The notes beneath the pieces are model-generated. The model had not been told where the DNA came from. It worked only from the letters and a program-made list of their open reading frames with translations, and searched no databases. The translations under genes were made by a program, and so were the position numbers. Source: Nitrosomonadales bacterium (lineage in GTDB: Bacteria; Pseudomonadota; Gammaproteobacteria; Burkholderiales; Nitrosomonadaceae). Taken from it: DNA of 10,662 nucleotides. The DNA lies in contig SPBV01000046.1 of the NCBI GenBank assembly GCA_004525885.1, positions 1-10,662 on the forward strand, read 5' to 3'. Shown one piece after another: positions 1 to 7,060 of this stretch; position 1 is the stretch's first letter, and each line of letters begins with the position of its first letter.

Positions 1-220
1 AGCATGTCTCTTCCACCCATTCAGGACTAGGATTAACATATACTCCCACCACGCTTACGAACGGTGGTAATGCCATAACAATCTTATGGGCTACATGTGG
101 ATCAACATAGCGAGCGCTCTCTGTCCAAAATACAAAACCAATGGCATATGCACCCAATTGTACAGCCGTTAATGCATCTTCAACACGGGTGATGCCGCAG
201 ATTTTTACTCTGACAGGCAT
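1..220 (-). CDS. trpF: Phosphoribosylanthranilate isomerase, N-terminal part (cut by the window edge)
   Basis: TrpF converts N-(5-phosphoribosyl)anthranilate to CdRP in cytoplasmic tryptophan synthesis. Only the first 73 codons are in the window; the rest lies beyond base 1. The translation opens MPVRVKICGITRVEDA, with the family's KICGIT strand-1 motif whose Cys is the usual catalytic base at about residue 8. It continues with GFVFW and an S-x-RYV segment near residues 31-39, the known TrpF phosphate-loop region, and a VGVYVNPS strand near residue 60. The start is the ATG at 218-220, because KICG must lie within a few residues of the N-terminus. No clear Shine-Dalgarno sequence precedes it. 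It lies 120 bases downstream of truA, an order common in betaproteobacteria, where trpB and trpA often follow. The identification is firm despite the truncation. Confidence 0.95.
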   Translation of the reverse strand, partial: MPVRVKICGITRVEDALTAVQLGAYAIGFVFWTESARYVDPHVAHKIVMALPPFVSVVGVYVNPSPEWVEETC

Positions 221-340
221 AAGCGTAGTTCACTATAAACATAAAGACGGACAAATGTAGAAAAGATTTTCATATGACGCATGAAAGATTTATATTGCCC
301 TAAGGGATCATCACCTAGGTATGCCTGTATTATTCGTGAA

Positions 341-1153
341 TTAATTTTTACTCGACCTAGATATTCTTGGTAAAATCGCTGTAAGAGGCGGCTCAATAAA
401 ACGCGGTAATTTCCATTTCGAATCATAAGTGATCCCACCTAAATATAACCCTGCCGCAGAGAAAGTCGGTGCCGCATAAGTCCTGTCACAATCCCTTAAG
501 AGCTCTCCTATCCATTGAGGAGGGTATTTTCCCTTCCCTACATATACTAATGATCCAATTATATTGCGCACCATATGCTGTAAAAATGCATTAGCACGTA
601 TCTCAAATGCGATAATATCGCCTTGCTGGCTAATTTCCAATTTGGTCACATTGCGTACTGGTGATTTAGCTTGGCACTCTGAAGCCCGAAAAGCACTGAA
701 ATCATGCTCACCCAGTAATATTTGTGCAGCGTCACGCATACGTTCAATATTGAGAGGCAAATAAAACCACCCAACCTTACCATGATATAGTGCGGGGCGT
801 ACTGGATGATTAAGCAATAAATAGAGATAACAACGCTCTCTAGCACTATAGCGGGCATGAAAACTATCTGAAGATTTTGATACCCACAGCACCGCTATGC
901 TATTAGGCAATAATGCATTTACCCCTCGCACCCAGGCGCCAAGTGGGCGCTGCGCATGCGTGTCAAAATGTACAACTTGATACGTAGCATGAACACCTGC
1001 GTCGGTACGGCCTGCTGTGATCACCTGAATACTACTATGAGCGATTTTTGAAAGTGCCGCTTCTAGTGCATCCTGAATTGAACAACCAGAAGGCTGACTC
1101 TGCCAACCACAGAAATAACTACCATCGTACTCCAATCCCAGAACAATTCTCAC
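341..1153 (-). CDS. truA: tRNA pseudouridine(38-40) synthase
   Basis: TruA isomerises uridines 38, 39 and 40 in the anticodon stem-loop of many tRNAs. The 270-residue product is of normal length. It shows the N-terminal LGLEYDG strand, the W-QSQ segment, and the catalytic motif AGRTDAGVHA with nucleophile Asp51. It also has the FHARYSA-R-C-Y segment near residues 98-110, the HDFSAFRA segment near 150-157, and FLQHMVRNIIG near 190-200. All match the family. After the usual GLYLGGITY end there is a basic tail of about 25 residues. The start is GTG at 1151-1153: an in-frame TAA lies five codons upstream, and the conserved LEYDG leaves no room for a later start. No good Shine-Dalgarno sequence precedes it, and a small open frame in another phase overlaps the start (see 1119-1244). 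It lies downstream of fimV in a conserved betaproteobacterial order. Confidence 0.97.
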   Translation of the reverse strand: MRIVLGLEYDGSYFCGWQSQPSGCSIQDALEAALSKIAHSSIQVITAGRTDAGVHATYQVVHFDTHAQRPLGAWVRGVNALLPNSIAVLWVSKSSDSFHARYSARERCYLYLLLNHPVRPALYHGKVGWFYLPLNIERMRDAAQILLGEHDFSAFRASECQAKSPVRNVTKLEISQQGDIIAFEIRANAFLQHMVRNIIGSLVYVGKGKYPPQWIGELLRDCDRTYAAPTFSAAGLYLGGITYDSKWKLPRFIEPPLTAILPRISRSSKN

Positions 1154-1244
1154 TGGCTGATACCATTATTACTAGAATGATTCGGTTTAGGGCCAAAATG
1201 GCTAAGGATAAAATTTTAGAGGAATCAACGTGTGAGCTGAACAT
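1119..1244 (-). CDS. Possible small membrane peptide or leader overlapping the truA start
   Basis: A 41-codon frame begins at ATG 1242-1244 and ends at TAG 1119-1121, 35 bases inside truA in another phase. A GGGA sequence lies six bases before the ATG, a better ribosome site than truA's own. The peptide has a hydrophobic stretch, ILSLAILALNRIILVIMV, that could form one membrane helix. The frame also extends upstream to possible TTG starts near 1311. I do not recognise a family. It may be chance in AT-rich DNA, or it may be translated and pass ribosomes to the poorly signalled GTG of truA. Confidence that it is a real gene is low. Confidence 0.18.
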   Translation of the reverse strand: MFSSHVDSSKILSLAILALNRIILVIMVSASENCSGIGVRW

Positions 1245-1340
1245 ATGAATTCCCGTAAAAACATCCCACGAGAAACCACTGTTAATTAATTGACGGGCCA
1301 ATACATACAACAATTACAACACCTAATAACAACAACTACC

Positions 1341-3806
1341 CTACAGGCTGTCCAATATGACTCTTGCGCTTTTCTGCTGCTCGGAGTCTCCATCTATTTC
1401 AACCTCCTGGAGAATTTCTTTAGCCCCGTCATTATCACCCATCTCCTGATAAGCTCTAGCCAAATCAATCTTAGTAGCGATTTCATACCATTGGGCACTC
1501 TTTTCAACTGGTTGCGTATCTACTGGTGCAGTTGGCGGTACCGTATCATCTATGTTTAAATTTATATCAGCTAAATCGGCCTCTGGCAATCCTGGCACAA
1601 ATTTAGTTGCAGGCTCTTCAGGTTCAGACACACCTGGGAAACCTATGCCCGTAACAGCACTCTCATAACCACCTACATTCTCTCCTAAACTAGTAAACTC
1701 AATTTCAAAATCAGGTTCATTCACTATTTCTGAAGTTTCCGGTTTATACTCTGGCACCTTATCAAGGTCGAAATTTACACTAGAGACTTCCTCAGATACC
1801 TCTGTATGCGCAAGGCCTTCGTTTGGTACCGTATTATTTGTTTGATCTGAACTCGATGGCGACGCGACTGAACCGCCATAAAAAGGGTTCTCTGGATCAA
1901 TACTAAGCCCTAATTTAGTTGCTCTTTCCCACAGTATCCCCGTAGGTGACACAGTCCATAGCTTACGTGCAGCAGTCTCAAATGCGGATTTATTTTTACG
2001 TAGAGCGTGCACCTCAAGTAACTTGGCTAATATTTCAGGATTACTTTGATCTTTTACTAGGGCATCCTTGAGAATCTTCTCTGCTTGGACATAGCGTCCA
2101 TGGTCAAGATATTGCCCGGCCTCGGCAACCGGGTCATACTCATCTGCTTGTTTAGTTCCTATGTCAGGTCCGTCTATTGGCGGTGGATCTGAAATAGTAG
2201 GAGGTTCTACATCTGAGTCATCATCAACTGATGCTTTTTTTTTCCGATTTATCGCAAATATCCCTATCAAGAGAAGCAGAAGTGCCGCACCTACATATTC
2301 GATGTTCTCCATCATACTATCAATTATGGGCCCCATGCTTTCCATTACTCCATCAAGCATAGGAGGGCTCTCTACAACTACCGCGGGAACCGGAGCAGCC
2401 GGTTTAATTTGAGGTGTCGACGAAGATTCTTTAGGGCTTGGTGCATCTTCCGGCTCTATAGTTGGACTTGACTCCTCGCTTTCTACAGATGGACTTGACT
2501 CCTCACTTTCTACAGAAGGTGCTTCATCAACCTCAGGAGGCTCCTCCACTATCATTTCTGGGGGATGCACAGCATCTGGCAATATACCTTCTGCCTGCTT
2601 TAGCCTTTCCATATCGGCATTCTTTAATTTCAGCGACTGATTCAGTTTCTCAACAATCTTCTCAAGCATCGCTACACGCTCATTAGCTTCATCTAATGCT
2701 TTTTCTTTAGCGGTGGCGCTTTCTTCCAAAGCACGGATTTTATCCTGAGCACCACTCGTAGTATTTTCGCCCTGACTTCCTTCTAACCCCTCTCCCTTGG
2801 AAATATTCAGATCTCCTTTAGAAGGTTTTTTGACAGCTTCAGCAAGATTTTCGATTTTAGTAGAAATCTTGCCAGTTGCCGTGTGCGCTAACTCTTCGCT
2901 TGCAGAAGCAACAGAAGCTACATTTGCAGCTAATTTCTGCCGGTAGGCCTCCCAATTAGCTGTCTGCATTTTTACTTCTTTGTCTGCCACATCTGAAGAA
3001 ATGGTTGCAATTTCATTCGCATCCGGTATCCGTAATATAGGACCCGCCTTAAGCCGATTTATATTATTGCCAGTAAAAGCCTCACGATTTGCACGATGCA
3101 CCGCGATAAGCATCTGATTTAGCTGTACATGGGGAGGAGCAACCTTTAGTGCAATCTTGATCAGGGTGTCCCCACTTTTTACCGGACCATAGGTAGTGGT
3201 GCTAGATTTTTTTGCTGGGTCCGTTTCTTTTTCTGGTACTGCCTCTGGTACTAGTACTGGTACTGCTTTTACTATTGGTTCTTCGTCGCTGATGACTACA
3301 TCCTCAACAATTATGGAATCTGGTTGTTCAGCTGTCGCTGGTTCAGGCTTGACAGAACTTGGTACAACCGGCTCGACCTCCATTATTGGTGGCGCTGGCT
3401 GAAGCGCATCCTCTGGTGGATCAAGTAGTATCGTATATTCCCGAACTAAACGTCCTGATGACCAATTCAGTTCGATTAACATGCTTAAGAATGGCTCAAC
3501 AACACGTTGTGGAGAAGTAACCTTAACGTAAGGCTGACCGTTCGCACGATTTTCAACGCTGATTACAAATGTGAATAAAAAAGGCGCATAATCAACATTT
3601 GCCTGACGGAAAGCATCACGCGAAGCAAGGCTTGCCACTAAGGAAGGAATATCTTCATCTTTTACTGAGACAATATCGATTTCAGCCTTAAATGGCTGAC
3701 CTAGATAAGAATTGAGGGTAAGATTTCCCAAGCCTGTTGCCTGGGCGGAAAAGGGCGATACCAATGCAATCAGAAACAAAAATACTCTAATAATAGATTG
3801 GATCAC
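1341..3806 (-). CDS. fimV: FimV/HubP-family inner-membrane LysM protein (type IV pilus assembly and polarity)
   Basis: FimV proteins bind peptidoglycan through LysM, span the inner membrane once, and act through a cytoplasmic C-terminal domain in type IV pilus secretin assembly and cell-pole organisation. This 821-residue protein has the full plan. A signal peptide ends near AQA (residues 21-23). The conserved N-terminal domain begins GLGNLTLNSYLGQPF (25-39) and runs to about 130. A Pro/Glu/Val-rich linker follows, then a LysM domain (about 204-261) with VKSGDTLIKIA and LKAGPILRIP. A coiled coil spans about 352-408, followed by an acidic Ser/Glu/Pro linker with a duplicated nine-residue unit (431-448). 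A membrane helix (about 504-519) is followed by a basic RKKK stop. The cytoplasmic part has a TPR-like repeat (about 563-620) and the short C-terminal FimV domain, KIDLARAYQEMGD-GAKEIL (779-800). The start is GTG at 3804-3806, set by GAGGG seven bases upstream and by the signal peptide. It has its own promoter-like sequence. Long acidic linkers are usual in this family. Confidence 0.95.
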   Translation of the reverse strand: MIQSIIRVFLFLIALVSPFSAQATGLGNLTLNSYLGQPFKAEIDIVSVKDEDIPSLVASLASRDAFRQANVDYAPFLFTFVISVENRANGQPYVKVTSPQRVVEPFLSMLIELNWSSGRLVREYTILLDPPEDALQPAPPIMEVEPVVPSSVKPEPATAEQPDSIIVEDVVISDEEPIVKAVPVLVPEAVPEKETDPAKKSSTTTYGPVKSGDTLIKIALKVAPPHVQLNQMLIAVHRANREAFTGNNINRLKAGPILRIPDANEIATISSDVADKEVKMQTANWEAYRQKLAANVASVASASEELAHTATGKISTKIENLAEAVKKPSKGDLNISKGEGLEGSQGENTTSGAQDKIRALEESATAKEKALDEANERVAMLEKIVEKLNQSLKLKNADMERLKQAEGILPDAVHPPEMIVEEPPEVDEAPSVESEESSPSVESEESSPTIEPEDAPSPKESSSTPQIKPAAPVPAVVVESPPMLDGVMESMGPIIDSMMENIEYVGAALLLLLIGIFAINRKKKASVDDDSDVEPPTISDPPPIDGPDIGTKQADEYDPVAEAGQYLDHGRYVQAEKILKDALVKDQSNPEILAKLLEVHALRKNKSAFETAARKLWTVSPTGILWERATKLGLSIDPENPFYGGSVASPSSSDQTNNTVPNEGLAHTEVSEEVSSVNFDLDKVPEYKPETSEIVNEPDFEIEFTSLGENVGGYESAVTGIGFPGVSEPEEPATKFVPGLPEADLADINLNIDDTVPPTAPVDTQPVEKSAQWYEIATKIDLARAYQEMGDNDGAKEILQEVEIDGDSEQQKSARVILDSL
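2235..2243. repeat. A9 homopolymer in the fimV coding strand
   Basis: Nine T on the plus strand, read as nine A in fimV, encode the Lys-Lys-Lys of the RKKK stop just after the membrane helix (residues 522-524). It is the longest homopolymer I noticed in a coding region here. One extra A gives a TGA after four more sense codons beyond the tract's lysines region; one fewer A gives a TAG after about nine codons. Either change would leave the periplasmic and membrane parts without the cytoplasmic domain. Confidence 0.9.
2462..2515. repeat. Tandem 27-base repeat (two copies) in the fimV linker
   Basis: Two adjacent 27-base copies, 2462-2488 and 2489-2515, differ at only two positions by eye. They encode SVESEESSP twice (residues 431-448) in the acidic linker between the coiled coil and the membrane helix. 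The unit is a multiple of three, so copy-number change would keep the reading frame. A degenerate third unit, TIEPEDAPSP, follows in the protein. Confidence 0.9.
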
Positions 3807-3813
3807 TTTAGTA

Positions 3814-3818
3814 CCCTC
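3814..3818 (-). promoter_or_regulatory. Ribosome binding site of fimV
   Basis: GAGGG on the minus strand lies seven bases before GTG 3804-3806. It supports this GTG as the fimV start, in agreement with the signal peptide that begins there. Confidence 0.75.
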
Positions 3819-3842
3819 AGATTCTAGAGAAGAAGAAGAAAT

Positions 3843-3871
3843 ATAGTAACATCATATAGTTATCGATTCAA
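3843..3871 (-). promoter_or_regulatory. Sigma70-like promoter for fimV
   Basis: On the minus strand, TTGAAT (3866-3871) and TACTAT (3843-3848) are separated by exactly 17 bases. TG one base before the -10 hexamer makes an extended -10. The spacing is ideal and both hexamers are close to consensus. The distance to the fimV GTG leaves a leader of roughly 30 bases. It is the best promoter-like sequence I found in any intergenic gap here, and suggests that fimV can be transcribed apart from leu-asd. Confidence 0.6.
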
Positions 3872-3882
3872 GTCAAACTTGA
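3868..3882. promoter_or_regulatory. 15-base palindrome on the fimV -35 box (possible operator)
   Basis: TCAAGT-CAA-ACTTGA has perfect six-base arms around a three-base centre and overlaps the -35 hexamer at 3866-3871. Its size and position fit a binding site for a dimeric regulator. I do not recognise the motif, and a chance palindrome cannot be excluded. Confidence 0.35.
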
Positions 3883-3886
3883 CCTG

Positions 3887-3956
3887 TTACAAAAAAACAA
3901 AACGATTACTTTTTTTAATTAATATTCTATTTACGGCATAAAAGTAACTATTACTT
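3887..3956 (-). terminator. Weak A/T hairpins and T-rich tract after asd (possible leaky terminator)
   Basis: In the asd-to-fimV gap, AAAAGTAA at 3940-3947 can pair with TTACTTTT at 3906-3913. On the minus strand this is followed by a T-rich tract (3887-3905). AAGTAA (3942-3947) can instead pair with TTACTT at 3951-3956, so the two hairpins exclude each other. Both stems are nearly all A/T and the larger loop is about 26 bases, so any termination would be weak. The location, between the last leu-asd gene and the fimV promoter, is right for a terminator. Confidence 0.25.
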
Positions 3957-3999
3957 AGGAAAATTCAGATAAATTTCAATATTAGTGTTTATCTTGGTT

Positions 4000-5112
4000 C
4001 TAATCTTCTACCAAAATTCTCAGCATTCTGCGCAGTGGCTCTGCAGCACCCCAAAGCAACTGATCTCCTACCGTGAATGCAGATAAATAATCTTCGCCCA
4101 TTGTAAGCTTTCGTAATCGTCCCACTGGTATAGATAATGTCCCCGTTACAGCAGCTGGAGTCAGTTCCTTTAGCGTACATTCTCGCTCATTAGGAACAAC
4201 ACGGACCCAGCTGTTTGACTCAGCAAGAATATCCTCAATTTCGTCTAGAGGAACATCCTTGTTCAATTTTATGGTTAGTGCCTGACTGTGACAACGCATC
4301 GAACCGACACGAACACAAATCCCATCAACCGGGACCACCTGATTAGTACTCCCCATGATTTTGTTGGTTTCAGCCTGAGCCTTCCACTCTTCACGACTCT
4401 GACCGTTACCAAGATCTCTGTCTATCCATGGGATCAAACTTCCTGCAAGTGGAACACCAAAATTCTTAGTAGGAAAATCTTCATCTCGCAAGGTTCCTGC
4501 TACCTTTCGGTCAATATCCAATATACTAGAAGCCGGATCGTCCAATAGTTTCTCTGCCACACGGTGAGCCTCACCCATCTGCATTAATAATTCACGCATG
4601 TTCTGGGCGCCCGCGCCAGAGGCCGCTTGATAAGTCATGGCACTCATCCAATCTACTAGATTATTTTTAAACAACCCTCCAACTGCCATTAACATCAAAC
4701 TCACCGTACAATTTCCGCCAATATAATTCTTTTCTCCATCGTGTACCGCCTGTTTGATAACCGGTAAATTTACCGGGTCAAGTATAATTACGGCACCCTG
4801 CTCCATCCGCAGTGTAGAAGCAGCATCAATCCAATAACCCCTCCACCCTGCTTGACGTAATTTTTTGTAGACCTTAGTGGTGTAATCTCCCCCTTGACAG
4901 GAAATGATGATATCCATCCCCTTTAACTCATCGATATTGTACGCATCTTTAAGCGGCAAAATTTCCTTACCAACATCTGGACCATTACCACCTAGCTGAG
5001 AAGTAGTAAAAAATTCTGGCTCTACCAGTGCAAAGTCTTTTTCCTCTAGCATCCGCTGCATTAGTACAGATCCAACCATACCACGCCAGCCAATAAAACC
5101 TACCCGCTTCAT
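4000..5112 (-). CDS. asd: Aspartate-semialdehyde dehydrogenase (E. coli-type)
   Basis: Asd reduces aspartyl phosphate to aspartate semialdehyde with NADPH, the branch point to lysine, diaminopimelate, threonine and methionine. The 370-residue length matches the E. coli-type subfamily. The N-terminus has the nucleotide-binding GFIGWRGMVGSVLMQRM loop (5-21). Active-site Cys135 lies in GGNCTVS, and the family's catalytic His is His275 in RVGSMRCHSQ. The substrate-binding GxGAQNMRELL segment (166-176) is intact. It starts at ATG 5110-5112 with a strong AAGGAG (5118-5123) five bases upstream. It follows leuB by 74 bases with no obvious terminator, so it is probably transcribed with the leu genes, a common betaproteobacterial arrangement. 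The 193-base gap downstream, before fimV, holds a promoter and weak hairpins. Confidence 0.98.
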   Translation of the reverse strand: MKRVGFIGWRGMVGSVLMQRMLEEKDFALVEPEFFTTSQLGGNGPDVGKEILPLKDAYNIDELKGMDIIISCQGGDYTTKVYKKLRQAGWRGYWIDAASTLRMEQGAVIILDPVNLPVIKQAVHDGEKNYIGGNCTVSLMLMAVGGLFKNNLVDWMSAMTYQAASGAGAQNMRELLMQMGEAHRVAEKLLDDPASSILDIDRKVAGTLRDEDFPTKNFGVPLAGSLIPWIDRDLGNGQSREEWKAQAETNKIMGSTNQVVPVDGICVRVGSMRCHSQALTIKLNKDVPLDEIEDILAESNSWVRVVPNERECTLKELTPAAVTGTLSIPVGRLRKLTMGEDYLSAFTVGDQLLWGAAEPLRRMLRILVED

Positions 5113-5186
5113 TCAAACTCCTTTTTTTCAAGAATTAGACAAAATAAAAAACATGAGCAACACATAAAAAATCTATACTTCTGCAC

Positions 5187-6248
5187 CTATAAATTCTTCA
5201 AAATCGCATCACCCATTTCTGTAGTGCCAATTTCTTTCATTCCCGGCTGGCAAATATCACTAGTACGATAATTTTGAGCCAGTACCTTCTTTACTGAGTT
5301 CTCTATACGCACTGCCGCTTCTTCCTGATTGAAAGTGTAGCGCAACATCATCGCTGTAGACAAGATAGTTGCCAATGGATTGGCGATGTTTTTACCTGCT
5401 ATATCTGGAGCCGAACCATGTATTGGTTCATATAATCCCTTACTTTTATCGTCCAGAGAAGCTGATGGTAGCATTCCAATGGAACCAGTGAGCATTGAAG
5501 CTTCATCTGACAAAATATCACCAAACATATTGCCTGTAACTATTACGTCAAACTGTTTAGGATTAAGTACCAGCTGCATTGCAGCATTGTCTACTAACAT
5601 GTGTGAAAGTTCCACATCTGGATATTCCTTGGCAACCTCTATTACAACATCACGCCACAGTTGTGAGCATTCGAGTACGTTCATTTTATCCACTGAGCAA
5701 AGCTTTCGGTCACGTTTACGCGCTATCTGGAAAGCAACATGGGCAATTCTATATATTTCAGCCTCTCTATAGATCATGGTATTAAATCCCAGACGTTGGC
5801 CATCATGTAATTTAATGCCACGCGGCTCGCCAAAATATATGTCCCCAGTCAGCTCACGAATGATCAGAATATCTAGACCAGAGATCACTTCAGGTTTCAG
5901 TGTTGAAGCATTCACTAGCTCTGAATAAAGTACCACTGGGCGCAAATTGGCAAATAGATTCAAGTCTTTGCGGATAGACAGTAAGCCCTGTTCTGGACGC
6001 TGGTCACGCGGAAGTTTGTCATACTGCGAACCGCCTACCGCTCCCAACAAAATAGCATCAGCTTCCGCAACAAGTTTACGGGTTGCCTCTGGAAACGGAT
6101 TACCGGTTGCATCAACTGCACATCCTCCCAATAAAGCTGTCTCCATCTCAAATTTCATTCCATCACTCGTTAGTGATTCTAGTACGCGCACTGCTTGAGA
6201 AACAATCTCAGGACCAATGCCATCACCAGGTAAAACCGCAATTTTCAT
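5187..6248 (-). CDS. leuB: 3-isopropylmalate dehydrogenase
   Basis: LeuB oxidises and decarboxylates (2R,3S)-3-isopropylmalate with NAD+ to 2-oxoisocaproate, the third step of leucine synthesis, in the cytoplasm. The 353-residue protein is of typical length. It shows the PGDGIGPE N-terminal motif (7-14), the substrate-binding Arg93, Arg103 and Arg131 (in SIR, NLR and RELTG), and Tyr138. Lys188 lies in DKMNVLE. The metal-binding Asp220, Asp244 and Asp248 lie in LVDNAAMQL and MFGDILSDEA. The NAD-binding YEPIHGSAPDIAGKNIANP segment (273-291) is present. Hydrophobic residues after LLSIR (about 89-93) fit isopropylmalate rather than isocitrate. It starts at ATG 6246-6248, with AAGG four bases before it. 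It lies 43 bases after leuD, in one transcription unit with leuC and leuD. Confidence 0.98.
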   Translation of the reverse strand: MKIAVLPGDGIGPEIVSQAVRVLESLTSDGMKFEMETALLGGCAVDATGNPFPEATRKLVAEADAILLGAVGGSQYDKLPRDQRPEQGLLSIRKDLNLFANLRPVVLYSELVNASTLKPEVISGLDILIIRELTGDIYFGEPRGIKLHDGQRLGFNTMIYREAEIYRIAHVAFQIARKRDRKLCSVDKMNVLECSQLWRDVVIEVAKEYPDVELSHMLVDNAAMQLVLNPKQFDVIVTGNMFGDILSDEASMLTGSIGMLPSASLDDKSKGLYEPIHGSAPDIAGKNIANPLATILSTAMMLRYTFNQEEAAVRIENSVKKVLAQNYRTSDICQPGMKEIGTTEMGDAILKNL

Positions 6249-6291
6249 AAAACCTTTTATAATCTAGTAATTCAAATAGATAAAATACCTA

Positions 6292-6930
6292 CTACGTAAA
6301 TAACCATGGCTGCTCAATACGCTTCTTGTCTTCAAATGCCTTGATCTTCTCCGCATACTGTAACGTTAGTTCAATCTCATCTAGTCCATTCAACAGATTT
6401 TTTTTGCGAAATGAGTCAACTTCAAAGATGTGAGTTTCACCGCTAGGTGTGACAACCGTCTGATCCTCCAAGTTCACTACCAGATAATAGCCTACATTTA
6501 AATTTACCTCGCGAAACATCTGATCTACTATATTTTCACTAAGTACAATGGGCAGCAAACCGATCTTAAAGGTATTGTTAAAAAAGATATCAGCAAAACT
6601 AGGGGCGATTATTACTTGAAAGCCGTAGTCCTGAAGTGCCCACGGGGCATGCTCTCGACTTGAACCACAACCAAAATTTGCACGTGTGAGTAAAATTCTT
6701 GCGCCTTGATAACGTACCTGATTAAGAACAAAATCTGGGTTTGGTTTGCGCTGAGCAACTTCCATCCCTGGTTCACCATAATCCAGATAACGCCACTCAT
6801 CAAACAAATACCGACCAAAACCAGACCGATTAATTGATTTTAAAAACTGCTTGGGAATAATTGCATCTGTGTCGACATTGGCACGATCTAAGGGTACAAC
6901 CAATCCCTTGCAGTTAAGAAATTTTTCCAC
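6292..6930 (-). CDS. leuD: 3-isopropylmalate dehydratase, small subunit
   Basis: LeuD pairs with LeuC to isomerise 2-isopropylmalate to 3-isopropylmalate by dehydration and rehydration. The 212-residue product has the swivel-domain marks: GLVVPLDRANVDTDAIIPKQFL (9-30), the NPDFVLN segment (64-70), FGCGSSREHAPWAL (86-99), and IIAPSFADIFFNN (107-119). Start choice: GTG at 6928-6930 gives V-EKFLNCKGL, which aligns with the usual MAEKF start. An AGAGAG sequence lies 11 bases upstream, rather far, and a five-codon mini-frame (6934-6951) ends just before the start. An A8 run (6398-6405, read on the minus strand) lies in codons for RKKN near residue 176. It is separated from leuC by 130 AT-rich bases. 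Confidence 0.97.
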   Translation of the reverse strand: MEKFLNCKGLVVPLDRANVDTDAIIPKQFLKSINRSGFGRYLFDEWRYLDYGEPGMEVAQRKPNPDFVLNQVRYQGARILLTRANFGCGSSREHAPWALQDYGFQVIIAPSFADIFFNNTFKIGLLPIVLSENIVDQMFREVNLNVGYYLVVNLEDQTVVTPSGETHIFEVDSFRKKNLLNGLDEIELTLQYAEKIKAFEDKKRIEQPWLFT

Positions 6931-7060
6931 TAATTAGATTGCTCTCTTCATTTAATATAACTCTATACACTTGTTAGAGTACTTAACAATTAATAAGATT
7001 GAATTTTATGCTGTGAATAAGAAATCGATTATAAAAAATAATTAAAATCTTTTACACCGT
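6931..7060. other. leuC-leuD gap: AT-rich, mini-frame and overlapping hairpins
   Basis: No recognisable gene lies here. On the minus strand, ATG 6949-6951 opens a five-codon frame (MKRAI) ending in TAA 6934-6936, four bases from the leuD GTG. Two short inverted repeats exclude each other: ACTCTA/TAGAGT (6960-6965 with 6975-6980) and TTGTTA/TAACAA (6971-6976 with 6984-6989). Some betaproteobacteria carry a small entericidin-like lipoprotein gene between leuC and leuD; none is intact here. I see no strong promoter or terminator. Confidence 0.4.

Noticed and set aside
1290..1559. 89-codon plus-strand open frame over the fimV end and gap
   Set aside because: It is mostly antisense to the conserved FimV C-terminal domain, with no support as a gene.
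5380..5772. 130-codon plus-strand open frame inside leuB
   Set aside because: It lies antisense to conserved, motif-rich leuB codons, is Ser-rich as expected of reverse-strand reading, and resembles no known family.
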